Origin: a bacterium
Lineage (GTDB): Bacteria > Verrucomicrobiota > Verrucomicrobiia > Methylacidiphilales > Verrucolacustridaceae
Length of the DNA: 17,858 nt
Direction of reading: 5' to 3'
Assembly: GCA_009921985.1 (NCBI GenBank)
Contig: RFWS01000013.1
Span: 1 to 17,858 of the forward strand
Made by a program: the position numbers and the translations under genes. Under the pieces are notes generated by a model that ran no database searches, was not told the DNA's origin, and saw nothing but the letters and a program-made list of their open reading frames with translations. Positions 1 to 6,426 of this stretch are shown here, in pieces; the stretch's first letter is position 1; each line of letters starts with the position of its first letter.

Positions 1-37
1 GTGCGGCTGGAGGGAATCGAACCCTCGTCTCGATTCC
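1..37 (-). repeat. Attachment-site repeat copy 1 (3' end of a tmRNA/tRNA-like gene, minus strand)
   Basis: Read on the minus strand this holds a T-arm (stem GAGGG/CCCTC around a TTCGATT loop, positions 10-26), then a seven-base acceptor strand CAGCCGC (3-9), then AC at the window edge, as expected for the start of an ACCA tail. Bases 2-29 are identical to 12553-12580. Base 30 is an extra T relative to copy 2, after which 31-37 match 12581-12587. No complete tRNA follows to the right, so this copy is a displaced 3' end or attachment site. The neighbouring integrase supports an att site. The parent gene is probably tmRNA, less likely a tRNA. Confidence 0.7.
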
Positions 38-41
38 AGAC

Positions 42-131
42 GTCCGCCAATGTCCACCAATGTTGCCTTACAACAACATAAACACCTAAAAATTTGGCGG
101 ACACGGGTGGCTTGTTGTAAGTCTGTTGTAA
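42..131. promoter_or_regulatory. Left-arm region of the integrase: inverted repeats and TTGTTGTAAG arm-type sites
   Basis: Between the core repeat and the integrase start lie two sets of inverted repeats. GTCCGCCAA (42-50) is mirrored by TTGGCGGAC (94-102). CTTACAACAA (67-76) is mirrored by TTGTTGTAAG (112-121), with a further partial copy, CTGTTGTAAA, at 123-132 over the start codon. Tyrosine integrases of integrative elements commonly bind short arm sites outside the core, and such sites next to int can also repress int. TTGTTGTAAG recurs exactly at 12661-12670 beside repeat copy 2, which supports a role in recombination. No clear Shine-Dalgarno sequence precedes int. Confidence 0.5.
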
Positions 132-1310
132 ATGGCATCCCTAAGAAAATCCCCCAACTCCTCAAAATGGATCATGTGCTTCCGCTCCCCGGACGGAACC
201 CAGCACCAGGTCTCTAGCAAATTCCCCGCCAAGCCTGCCTTCCGCAACCAGGCCATCCACCTTGCCCTAGAACTTGAGACTGCCGCTAAAACTAAAACCC
301 CCGCCGCCATTCAAAACTTCTCCCAGCAACTCCAGGCTCAACAGCTTTCGCAAAAGGTCCTGGGCATTGTCGGCCAAACCACACCTGCCCCCCAACTGAC
401 CAAGCTTCAAGAGATGGTGGAGCGTTGGCTTGAGGGGAAACGAAACACCAAGTCGGAATCCACCTTCATCCGCTACCGGCAGGTCATCCGTGAATTTATC
501 CAAACCATCGGGGTTGCCGCCCTACAACTGCCCGTCTCCCACATCCAGCCCCGCCATATCGAGGCCTTCATGGCTGACCTGATGGCCAAGGGGCAGAGCC
601 CATCCAACCAACGGATCAAGGTCAAGGTCCTCCGCTCGTTTTTCAACCGAGCGAAGGCTCTTCACACAATCACCCACGACCCAACTTCCCCTATTGAGCT
701 CCCCTCCGGGATAAAGAATACCCGTGAACCCTTCACTCCGGATGAGCTCAAGGCGCTACTCAACGTTTGCGATCCCAGTTGGAAGGCCTTGGTGCTTTTA
801 GGGGCTCTCGCAGGTCTTCGACTCGGTGATGCCTCCTCCCTGACCTGGCAAAACGTGGATCCTGAAAAACGGGTCATCACCTACTTCCCCAAGAAGAAAA
901 GGCACCTTCCAGGGGCCAAACGGATCGAAGTCCCCATCCACCATGACCTTCTTGAAGCAATTTTGAACCTCCCCGTTTCCTCCAATGCCCCCACCACGCC
1001 TCTTTTCCCTAAATGGTGCAATAAGACCCCGGCCGGAAGGAAAGGGCTTTCCATGAAGTTTAATGAACTGGTTGCCAAGGCAGGGATTGATTCCCTTGCC
1101 CTAAAGAAAAAAGGACAGCGCACTTTTCAGGCAAAGACCTTTCACTCCCTGCGACACACTTTCGTCACCCTGATGGCCGAGAATAATGTCAGCCAGGAAC
1201 TTCGAAGGGAGTTGGCTGGGCACGATTCGGATGTTCATCGGATTTACACCCATCATTCCGTCGGCACATACCGCAAGGCAATCGACGCGATACCTTCGTT
1301 AGCCGACTAA
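132..1310 (+). CDS. int: Tyrosine-family site-specific integrase
   Basis: A 392-residue phage/ICE-type tyrosine recombinase that would cut and rejoin DNA at the flanking attachment repeats. The N-terminal part (about 1-75) is an arm-binding-like region with FRSPDG. A SAM-like core-binding domain spans about 88-180, and the catalytic domain about 200-385. The catalytic set is visible: R230 in the GLRLGD motif, a lysine among K254-K256 before the VPI strand, H338 and R341 in HSLRH, H364 in LAGH, and the nucleophile Y372 in IYTHH. Length is normal for the family and it appears intact. The ATG at 132 is preceded by arm-like repeats and not by a ribosome site, so expression may be weak or autoregulated. 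It sits beside repeat copy 1 and is followed after 7 bases by the next gene. Confidence 0.93.
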   Translation: MASLRKSPNSSKWIMCFRSPDGTQHQVSSKFPAKPAFRNQAIHLALELETAAKTKTPAAIQNFSQQLQAQQLSQKVLGIVGQTTPAPQLTKLQEMVERWLEGKRNTKSESTFIRYRQVIREFIQTIGVAALQLPVSHIQPRHIEAFMADLMAKGQSPSNQRIKVKVLRSFFNRAKALHTITHDPTSPIELPSGIKNTREPFTPDELKALLNVCDPSWKALVLLGALAGLRLGDASSLTWQNVDPEKRVITYFPKKKRHLPGAKRIEVPIHHDLLEAILNLPVSSNAPTTPLFPKWCNKTPAGRKGLSMKFNELVAKAGIDSLALKKKGQRTFQAKTFHSLRHTFVTLMAENNVSQELRRELAGHDSDVHRIYTHHSVGTYRKAIDAIPSLAD

Positions 1311-1317
1311 TTTTCCC

Positions 1318-2106
1318 ATGAATGACCATCAGCTAAACCTTGTCGCACAAAAGGTTCAAAAGAATTGGCGGGAATGGGATTTCAGAAAGATTGAGCCGGA
1401 AGAGCGCCCCATGGCGGTGGCCTGGGAGTATGCTCGCGAATTAAAAAATGACTTTATGCTTTGCCTAAAAAAGCCAACCCGAGGCAAGCCCGATAGATTT
1501 TTTTCCCCCTGTCTTCATCCACTCTACCTGGACTTCGTTCGTTCCCCATATTGGCCTCAAAAGCCCTATCAGTCCTTAAGTCCTGCCCAACAAAGGGAGG
1601 CCTTTCCGCGAGCCCCTTGGAAAGGCAAGGCCCGCGTGACCCCGAAAAACGCGGCCCTCATCGAGGACATCACAGATCTTTGCGACACACAGATCCCAAC
1701 GGGTGAGGAAATACGCCGCCGTTTATTTCCCGATAGGGTTTATGACCCTTGTCGACATCTTCTCGTGGTGGATTTGGGGGCAAACTCTAGTTTCACAATT
1801 CAGGCGTTTAAAAATTACCTAGCTAAAAAAGACCTTCTCCTTGGCCCCGGCCGTACTGCTTACGAGCGTGACCTCAGCGCTTTGGGGGCCCTGCGACTCG
1901 ACAGATATTTTAAAGGCAGGAATTACACAGATTTTTTAAATGAAAAGGATCCTACGCTGAAATCGCCGGTTATCTCAGCTGGCAATCGCTGGAGGTACAT
2001 TCGCCGAGCGAAAGTAAGACTTGGATTAGTAAAAGGTAACCTCAAAGACCCGAAGCCGTTTTTTGAGTTCTTCAGGCATGTTGGCTCTTTCGAGATGGAA
2101 GAATAA
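1318..2106 (+). CDS. Hypothetical protein coupled to the integrase gene
   Basis: A 262-residue soluble protein that I do not recognise. It starts 7 bases after the integrase stop, so the two are very likely co-transcribed. It has no signal peptide or membrane segment. It is rich in Lys, Arg and aromatic residues, with WEYARE near residues 36-41, a Tyr/Trp/Pro-rich stretch around 68-105, a hydrophobic strand HLLVVDLGA near 147-155, and a basic C-terminal third containing WRYIRRAKVRLGL. The position and basic character would fit a DNA-binding accessory to integration or excision, but this is inference from context only. The frame is uninterrupted and its codon use resembles that of int, so a real gene is likely. 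Confidence 0.75.
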   Translation: MNDHQLNLVAQKVQKNWREWDFRKIEPEERPMAVAWEYARELKNDFMLCLKKPTRGKPDRFFSPCLHPLYLDFVRSPYWPQKPYQSLSPAQQREAFPRAPWKGKARVTPKNAALIEDITDLCDTQIPTGEEIRRRLFPDRVYDPCRHLLVVDLGANSSFTIQAFKNYLAKKDLLLGPGRTAYERDLSALGALRLDRYFKGRNYTDFLNEKDPTLKSPVISAGNRWRYIRRAKVRLGLVKGNLKDPKPFFEFFRHVGSFEMEE

Positions 2107-2253
2107 GCAGGCTCGTTTTCTTTTCTGTCTTTGCATTCTAAGTCCGCATTAGCCGGATCATAAGTTTTTTTCTGCCGCACCTTTGAAGCGAGGGCAGGCA
2201 CGCTTCCTAAGCCCCGTCCATTTTTATCCCGTACGGAACTACCACCTGCTTTT

Positions 2254-2281
2254 AGAACCTTTCCGGTTTTTTTTATTTTTT
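2254..2281 (+). terminator. Possible weak intrinsic terminator between the integrase and replication operons
   Basis: AGAACC (2254-2259) can pair with GGTTTT (2265-2270), including one G-U pair, around the loop TTTCC. A long T-rich run continues to 2281. The stem is short and weak, so termination would be partial. The gap 2107-2303 holds no convincing gene. A TTG at 2280 in frame with the next gene falls in this T-run and is an unlikely start. The same T-rich stretch could instead be an upstream element for a promoter of the replication operon. Confidence 0.3.
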
Positions 2282-2303
2282 GGTACAGGTCCCCGTAGAA
2301 CTT

Positions 2304-2543
2304 ATGAACGTCAAAGAAGCAGATCAGCTATCAGCGAACGCCAACGGCATAAAATTTATGCGCGTGAAGGAGGTTGAGCGCGTTTACGGGCTCAAAAGAA
2401 GCTTTCTTTACGACCTTGTGAAACAGAACCGCATTTCATCTATTGCGATGAAGGGGCGGAACAAAATCCGAGGTATTCGCCTTTTTAGGCCCGAGGAATT
2501 GGAACGAATTATTGCTGAAAGCACTACCCCGCCAAAAGAATGA
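2304..2543 (+). CDS. AlpA/excisionase-like helix-turn-helix DNA-binding protein
   Basis: A small basic protein of 79 residues from the ATG at 2304. An alternative start is the ATG at 2358, which leaves the HTH intact. Residues 20-44 (RVKEVERVYGLKRSFLYDLV and following) have the form of the winged HTH of AlpA/MerR-like excisionases, followed by a wing-like stretch with GRNKIRGIRLFRPEELE, where FRPEEL is typical of the family. Such proteins act as excisionases or as activators of element genes. It opens the replication operon and overlaps the next gene by four bases (ATGA). No strong ribosome site is visible at either start. Confidence 0.78.
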   Translation: MNVKEADQLSANANGIKFMRVKEVERVYGLKRSFLYDLVKQNRISSIAMKGRNKIRGIRLFRPEELERIIAESTTPPKE

Positions 2544-2896
2544 TGACCTCAGAACATATCGCAGAACTTAAAAGGCGGCTGCCCTTGCCAAGGTATTTCA
2601 TGGCAATGGGTTATGAACCTAAATCCAAAGGAAAATACTTCCTTATGCATTGCCCGTTCAGCATCGAATACGGCCGGCCGCGTTTTCGCATTTACCTCGA
2701 ATCCTTTGAATGCCGGGGATGTGGGAAGCGCGGTGACCTGCTTGACGCCCATCAGGAACTTGAGGGCATGCGACGAGAGCAGGCTTATGAGGATCTTTGC
2801 AGCATGGCGGGCTTCAACAACAGCCGATCGACGGCGCTCATCCCTGGCGCCCCGGTCGACATAACAACCCTCAGGGAAATAAGGAGATCGAGATGA
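2540..2896 (+). CDS. CHC2-type zinc-finger (DnaG primase-like) small protein
   Basis: A 118-residue protein with a DnaG-like zinc-binding segment: C38-P-F at 38-40, a strand pair ending in F56-E-C58, then C61 and the GKRGD turn (62-66). In classical CHC2 fingers the first Cys is followed three residues later by His (CPFH). Here that position is Ser41, while His37 directly precedes Cys38, so metal ligation may be rearranged or weakened. There is no TOPRIM catalytic domain, so this is a stand-alone zinc finger, probably a DNA-recognition partner for the prim-pol encoded two genes downstream. The start ATGATG overlaps the previous stop and its end overlaps the next gene, indicating tight translational coupling. 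Confidence 0.75.
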   Translation: MMTSEHIAELKRRLPLPRYFMAMGYEPKSKGKYFLMHCPFSIEYGRPRFRIYLESFECRGCGKRGDLLDAHQELEGMRREQAYEDLCSMAGFNNSRSTALIPGAPVDITTLREIRRSR

Positions 2897-3291
2897 AACA
2901 GTACAAGTTCGGAAAAAACCAAAGACCAAAATACTACCTCCCACCGGGGAACTACCGTGTCCGCATCAAGGATGCGAGGTCAGCGATTTCCCCCAGCGGG
3001 AACGAAATGATCCGGTTGGAGCTGGTGGAACCTGAGCTAGGAGTACAGCTCCGGGACCAATTAGTACTGACAGACAATTGTTTTTGGAAGGTCGACGAGT
3101 TCTGCCGTTGCTTTGACCTTGGCTTTGAGGAGGGAGACTCCCCCACGTTCGACCAGGAGTTTGTAGACTCTCTGCCTGGATTGACCGGTACGGTTCGGAT
3201 TAAGGACGAGCAATTCAATGGAAGCACGGTCTCAAAAATTAAGGCCTACCTTCCTGCAGAAGAATCTGAGCTGGTCAGAGATGAAGAGTAA
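2893..3291 (+). CDS. DUF669-like phage/element replication-associated protein
   Basis: A 132-residue protein starting at the ATG at 2893, preceded by a good ribosome site AAGGAG (2881-2886) and overlapping the previous stop by ATGA. The N-terminal half contains LPPGNYRVRIKDARSAISP followed by GNEMIRLELVEPE. This resembles DUF669 proteins, which occur in phage recombination and replication cassettes and are thought to be OB-like or single-strand-DNA-related. A conserved-looking WKVDEFCRCFDLG follows, and the tail is acidic (EESELVRDEE), as is common in single-strand-DNA-binding proteins. The family assignment is by pattern only. In this operon a single-strand-binding role for element replication is the best inference. 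Confidence 0.55.
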   Translation: MKQYKFGKNQRPKYYLPPGNYRVRIKDARSAISPSGNEMIRLELVEPELGVQLRDQLVLTDNCFWKVDEFCRCFDLGFEEGDSPTFDQEFVDSLPGLTGTVRIKDEQFNGSTVSKIKAYLPAEESELVRDEE

Positions 3292-4192
3292 AACCTCAGG
3301 TTATATCTTTGGGGCACAGCGCCCCCTGCCTAGCTATTTGCAGAATCTAATAGCTGCCGCCCCCCGCAGGGGGGGCGGCCTTCATCAATGGTTATTCCGC
3401 ACTGCCCTACACCTTCAACGTTTTCGAAGCGAAAAGGACACTTTGGCTATCCTGGGCGAAAAAACGGCTGGTCAGGTTATCAAGCCCGGCGAGCTGGAGG
3501 ATGCCATCGCCAACTCCCGACGCTTGGCTTTAGGGGGCAACAAAGCGCAGCGCCCCCTTCACGAAAAGAAATGGCCGGGAATCAATGAAGAACAACGCCA
3601 AGCCGTCATCCAGCGCGAAGGGGGGTTGATTGATCTTTTGGAAAAATCACCGATACGGTGTGAGGAAGCGGGGCCGACAGCAGAGGAGATCATCGATCGC
3701 CTGATGCCCAAGGAATGTCTGTTATGCGCCGGTAGGGGGCAGCAGGGGGCGGTCACTAAGTCGCGGGAGGAATGGCGGGGATCTTTGGCTCGTCAGGAGT
3801 TTATTGTCCCCTCGCCTATGATCGCAGTTCAAGGGCTGACAAAAACTGGGACGCTTGGTTTCCGCACCTTAAACAATGTGGGTCAAAGAAGGTTTTTGGT
3901 TATCGACCAGGATTCAGGTGCTTTGGATGAACAAGCAGCTATCCTAAGCCATCTTTCCCGCATCGCGCCTCTAGCTTTATTGGTATCAACCGGGGGGCGC
4001 GGAACCCATGCCTGGTTTTATTGTTCTGGCAAAGCTGACTCCCAGCTTTGGTTTTTTATGCGAATGGCAGTTCTTCTTGGGGCCTGTCGTTCTACCTGGA
4101 GCAGAATCCAGCTTGTCAGAATGCCCGGAGGGATAAGAGATAATGGAACGCTGCAAAGAACTCTTCTTTTTAATCCGGGGGTAGTGCGATGA
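3281..4192 (+). CDS. Archaeo-eukaryotic-type primase / prim-pol-like protein
   Basis: A 303-residue protein from the ATG at 3281, which overlaps the preceding gene by 11 bases; an upstream in-frame ATG at 3218 is less likely because it lies deep inside that gene. The C-terminal half has AEP-style motifs: FLVIDQDSG with acidic D209 and D211 (motif I), STGGRGTHAWF with H243 (motif II), and VRMPGGIRDNG...QRTLLFN with R280 (motif III region). These fit RepB-like or bifunctional primase-polymerase domains that make primers for plasmid or element replication. The N-terminal 150 residues are Arg/Lys-rich with no recognised domain, and a CXXC pair lies near 146-149. With the CHC2 protein upstream and DUF3987 downstream it forms a primosome-like set. 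Confidence 0.7.
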   Translation: MKSKTSGYIFGAQRPLPSYLQNLIAAAPRRGGGLHQWLFRTALHLQRFRSEKDTLAILGEKTAGQVIKPGELEDAIANSRRLALGGNKAQRPLHEKKWPGINEEQRQAVIQREGGLIDLLEKSPIRCEEAGPTAEEIIDRLMPKECLLCAGRGQQGAVTKSREEWRGSLARQEFIVPSPMIAVQGLTKTGTLGFRTLNNVGQRRFLVIDQDSGALDEQAAILSHLSRIAPLALLVSTGGRGTHAWFYCSGKADSQLWFFMRMAVLLGACRSTWSRIQLVRMPGGIRDNGTLQRTLLFNPGVVR

Positions 4193-5754
4193 ACGACTCC
4201 AACGAATTGGCAACAGACTGGAAAATTCCTTCTTTTGAGGGCTTTTCTGAAATCCAGGAGATCGATCCTCCAGTTTTTCCTGCCCACGTGCTTCCTCAGC
4301 AACTATCGGCCTTTTGCGGGGAGTTGGCACGTGTAGCTCAGGCTCCAATAGAATTTTCTGCAAGTGCCTGCCTTGCAACCTTGTCGGCCTGCTTAGGAAA
4401 AGGAATTATTATCCCCAACGCTTTTAGGGGTGATTCAAATAAACCCACCCTTCAAATTATACTTGCGGGAGAGAGTGGTTCAGGGAAAAGCGGCGTTAAT
4501 AAACCGATAATAGCTCCGTTTAATAGGTGGATCGAAAAACAAAGGAAGAGTTTTGTCGAAATTAACCTACCCAACTACAAGGCGCGCGCTGCGATTCTTG
4601 AAGGTGAAATAGCGCAGAAGACAAGAAACGCAGTCCGTACGGCAAACTCGGCCGAGCGGGATATCTGTCAGGCGGAGGCGGCAAACAAACAAGCCGAGCT
4701 AGATGCAATTAATAGGCTGGGGACTTTCCCAAGCTATCTGCTGGAGGACTGTACCCTTGAGGCGATGGCGGTCTACCTCGGTAAAAATGCCCAGACAGGC
4801 CAAGAGACGGTCTTTGCCGTTTCGGATGATGCCCGACAAGCCCTCTCCACACTCATGGGTAAATACACAAATGGGGAGGTCTCAGATAACTTGTTTGTGA
4901 AGGGTTTTAGTTGGAGCCCCCACTCCCAGCATCGCCGAAAGGAAGGCGGCTCCGTAGAGCTTTTGGAGCCCTGTGTGAATGTTCTTTTTATGATTCAACC
5001 GGATCTGTTGGACCGGATTATCAGCCAGCCCGATCTTATGCACTCTGGGTTTCTTCAGAGGGTTATTCTGGACGAGGTCAGCTGGCCTGTGACGGACTAT
5101 TGTGACCCGGGAGCTTATTGCGGAGCCGTTCTTGATGGCTGGGAATCTCTCGTCACAGGGCTTCTAGATTTTTATCGGACCGCAAAAACCCCGTATCAAG
5201 CCTCTTGCAGCAAAGAGGCCAAGGACGCGCTTATTGCTTACTACAACCGGCTAAATGCCCGGATCAACAACCCTGGTGATCTGGGCGATATTCAAAGCGT
5301 TGCCCGAAGATGGGCTGAATGGGCCTGGAGACTGGCCTTAAACTTCCACTGCATAATTTACAGGGAAAAAGCCATTGAAATCCCCCTTGATGTACAGACT
5401 GCCCAGAACGGGATAGTTTTGAGTGAGTACTATGCACAGCGAAAGCTGTTTGCGCTCAATTGCACGAGGGATAACCGCAAACAAGAGGTTCGCTCACGAA
5501 TTTTGGATTTAGCCCAAGATAAGGAGTTTGTTTTAGCCGCAGACGTCCAAAGAAAGCGTTTGGCCAGAACAGCTGCCGAAGCTCGGCTGCCTCTGGATCA
5601 ACTGGCCGCCGCCGGGCATTTAAAACGGTTGGAGGTCAGGCTTCCTAAAGGAGGCCCCCCCAGTTACAGATATTATTTGCCCGAGAAATACCCGATTGCC
5701 CCTGCTACAAATGCTATAAATGAAATAAATGCTGAAATTCCTCAGCCTTTTTAA
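4189..5754 (+). CDS. DUF3987 P-loop protein (YfjI-like, helicase/primase-associated)
   Basis: A 521-residue DUF3987-type protein. It has a Walker A motif GESGSGKS (94-101), a coiled, charged insertion rich in Ala and Glu (about 118-175), and a Walker B-like FAVSDDA around D213-D214. It also has a sensor-like strand VNVLFMIQPDLL (263-274) and SGFLQRVIL with a possible arginine finger R291. Members accompany prim-pol proteins in plasmids, phages and islands and are thought to act as replicative helicases or ATPases. The start overlaps the prim-pol stop (ATGA). The C-terminal 120 residues hold a winged-helix-like region that could bind the adjoining repeat array. The last codons form half of a 14-bp inverted repeat (5709-5722). 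The frame is intact. Confidence 0.8.
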   Translation: MNDSNELATDWKIPSFEGFSEIQEIDPPVFPAHVLPQQLSAFCGELARVAQAPIEFSASACLATLSACLGKGIIIPNAFRGDSNKPTLQIILAGESGSGKSGVNKPIIAPFNRWIEKQRKSFVEINLPNYKARAAILEGEIAQKTRNAVRTANSAERDICQAEAANKQAELDAINRLGTFPSYLLEDCTLEAMAVYLGKNAQTGQETVFAVSDDARQALSTLMGKYTNGEVSDNLFVKGFSWSPHSQHRRKEGGSVELLEPCVNVLFMIQPDLLDRIISQPDLMHSGFLQRVILDEVSWPVTDYCDPGAYCGAVLDGWESLVTGLLDFYRTAKTPYQASCSKEAKDALIAYYNRLNARINNPGDLGDIQSVARRWAEWAWRLALNFHCIIYREKAIEIPLDVQTAQNGIVLSEYYAQRKLFALNCTRDNRKQEVRSRILDLAQDKEFVLAADVQRKRLARTAAEARLPLDQLAAAGHLKRLEVRLPKGGPPSYRYYLPEKYPIAPATNAINEINAEIPQPF

Positions 5755-5779
5755 TTCATTTGTCACATTTATAGCATTT
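5709..5779. repeat. 14-bp perfect inverted repeat spanning the end of the DUF3987 gene
   Basis: AAATGCTATAAATG (5709-5722) is exactly mirrored by CATTTATAGCATTT (5766-5779), with 43 bases between. A further direct copy of AAATGCT lies at 5727-5733. One arm is coding and the other is 12 bases past the stop codon. The spacer is too long for a typical terminator hairpin and no T-run follows the right arm. It is better read as a binding site for a dimeric protein, or an AT-rich part of the adjacent origin-like region. Confidence 0.6.
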
Positions 5780-5847
5780 ATCGCGCGGCTAAACCTATTT
5801 TCTGATTTTTTGGCCGACTTTGCCCGCGGCTTTAATGACCTTTTTGG

Positions 5848-5878
5848 ATATCAGCGCCATTAACGAATGTTTTCTAAA
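5848..5878. repeat. Imperfect ~30-base direct repeat, left copy
   Basis: This segment matches 6150-6179 with a few changes and gaps. Both begin ATATC, share CATTAA in the middle, then AATG, and end in TTTTCTAAA (5870-5878 and 6171-6179). The two copies bracket the phased repeat array and its hairpin. Confidence 0.5.
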
Positions 5879-5923
5879 CCTGGTGAAAACCTCCTGAAAA
5901 CCTCCCCGCAACCTTCGAAAACC
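5877..5923. repeat. Five AACC boxes at an 11-bp period, with a perfect 11-mer tandem
   Basis: AACC starts at 5877, 5888, 5899, 5910 and 5920, giving spacings of 11, 11, 11 and 10. The sequence TGAAAACCTCC is perfectly duplicated in tandem (5884-5894 and 5895-5905). One-turn spacing places every box on the same helix face, as in protein-binding iterons. Confidence 0.7.
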
Positions 5924-5981
5924 CCACCCAAAAATGATTTTTGGGGCATTTTCGGCCTGTTTTTGGGGTATTTAATTCAAA

Positions 5982-6046
5982 TTCCCGGTCGAGTTCCCGG
6001 TGTATCCCCGGTCAACCTCCCGGTAAATTCCCGGTGTATTCCCGGT
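5982..6046. repeat. Six-copy iteron-like array (TTCCCGGT, 11-12 bp period)
   Basis: TTCCCGGT or a close variant begins at 5982, 5994, 6005, 6017, 6028 and 6039, giving spacings of 12, 11, 12, 11 and 11. Copies 3 (TCCCCGGT) and 4 (CTCCCGGT) vary in the first bases, while the CCCGGT core is invariant in all six. The linkers are 3-4 bases (CGAG, GTA, CAAC, AAA, GTA). The period is far too short for a CRISPR array. It is the form of an initiator or repressor binding array. Confidence 0.75.
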
Positions 6047-6149
6047 CGAAACCGACCTCCCAATGGATCCATTTCCTAGGAAACCCCTTATATTAAGCTT
6101 CAAACACGGGTTTTTGCGCCCTGTTTCGGCATTTTGAAGGCGAAAATAA

Positions 6150-6179
6150 ATATCCAGCCATTAAAAATGATTTTCTAAA
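6150..6179. repeat. Imperfect ~30-base direct repeat, right copy
   Basis: This is the partner of 5848-5878, about 300 bases downstream. The shared blocks are ATATC, CATTAA, AATG and TTTTCTAAA. The pair could mark the limits of an origin cassette or come from a local duplication. Confidence 0.5.
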
Positions 6180-6392
6180 TGTTCCCAGCATCTTTTCCGG
6201 TGTTTCGCCGGCGATCTGACGGCGATACGGCCGGTCAGAATCAGCCTCCCTTCGCCCTATCACCCTCGGCTGGTCCAAAGATTCCTCCATGCCACGATCT
6301 GTCATATCAAGTCTGAATCCCTAGCACCCCAAAACCATCGGTCGAAATCAATCCATCCATCTGCTGCACCCGTTTTAATCTTCCCCGTTTCA

Positions 6393-6426
6393 CCTTGAAC
6401 CTGCCGGAGCAAACCCTAAGATTAAA
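6393..6426 (+). promoter_or_regulatory. Candidate promoter of the czc-type operon, start-codon proximal
   Basis: TTGAAC (6395-6400) and TAAGAT (6417-6422), 16 bases apart, resemble -35 and -10 boxes, each with about four of six consensus bases. A start about seven bases past the -10 box falls at the ATGATG of the small protein (6427 or 6430), which has no ribosome site, so the message could be leaderless. The same arrangement, CCTTG then AGATTNAAAAT, recurs before the small gene of module B (12701-12736), which raises confidence. Confidence 0.35.

Larger units (their letters stand above)
5755..6426. other. Noncoding stretch of about 670 bases with phased repeats: candidate replication origin
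   Basis: No convincing gene lies here. The stretch begins AT-rich next to the inverted repeat at 5709-5779. It continues with five AACC boxes at an 11-bp period (5877-5923), the hairpin CCAAAAATGATTTTTGG (5929-5945), and two TTTTTGGGG boxes 22 bp apart (5938 and 5960). Six CCCGGT boxes at 11-12 bp spacing follow (5982-6046). A near-duplicate 30-base segment brackets the array (5848-5878 and 6150-6179). Position directly after a primase/helicase operon and repeats phased with the helix fit an iteron-type origin. No classical DnaA box was seen. The part from 6180 to 6392 shows only a weak inverted repeat (TCTGAC 6215-6220 with GTCAGA 6234-6239). Confidence 0.5.

Noticed and set aside
1..90. Complete tRNA gene at the left edge
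   Set aside because: Only the T-arm and acceptor 3' strand are present; no matching GCGGCTG 5' strand, D-arm or anticodon arm follows on the minus strand.
2183..2377. 64-codon plus-strand frame over the start of the HTH gene
   Set aside because: It overlaps the HTH gene in another frame, is Arg/Phe-rich with no domain, and spans the T-rich terminator-like stretch.
5877..6046. CRISPR array
   Set aside because: Repeat units of about 8 bases with 3-4 base linkers are far too short, and no cas genes are present.
5867..6079. 70-codon plus-strand open frame over the phased repeats
   Set aside because: Its amino-acid sequence simply mirrors the DNA repeats (PGR, PGV and similar), it has no ribosome site, and the stretch is better explained as a binding array.
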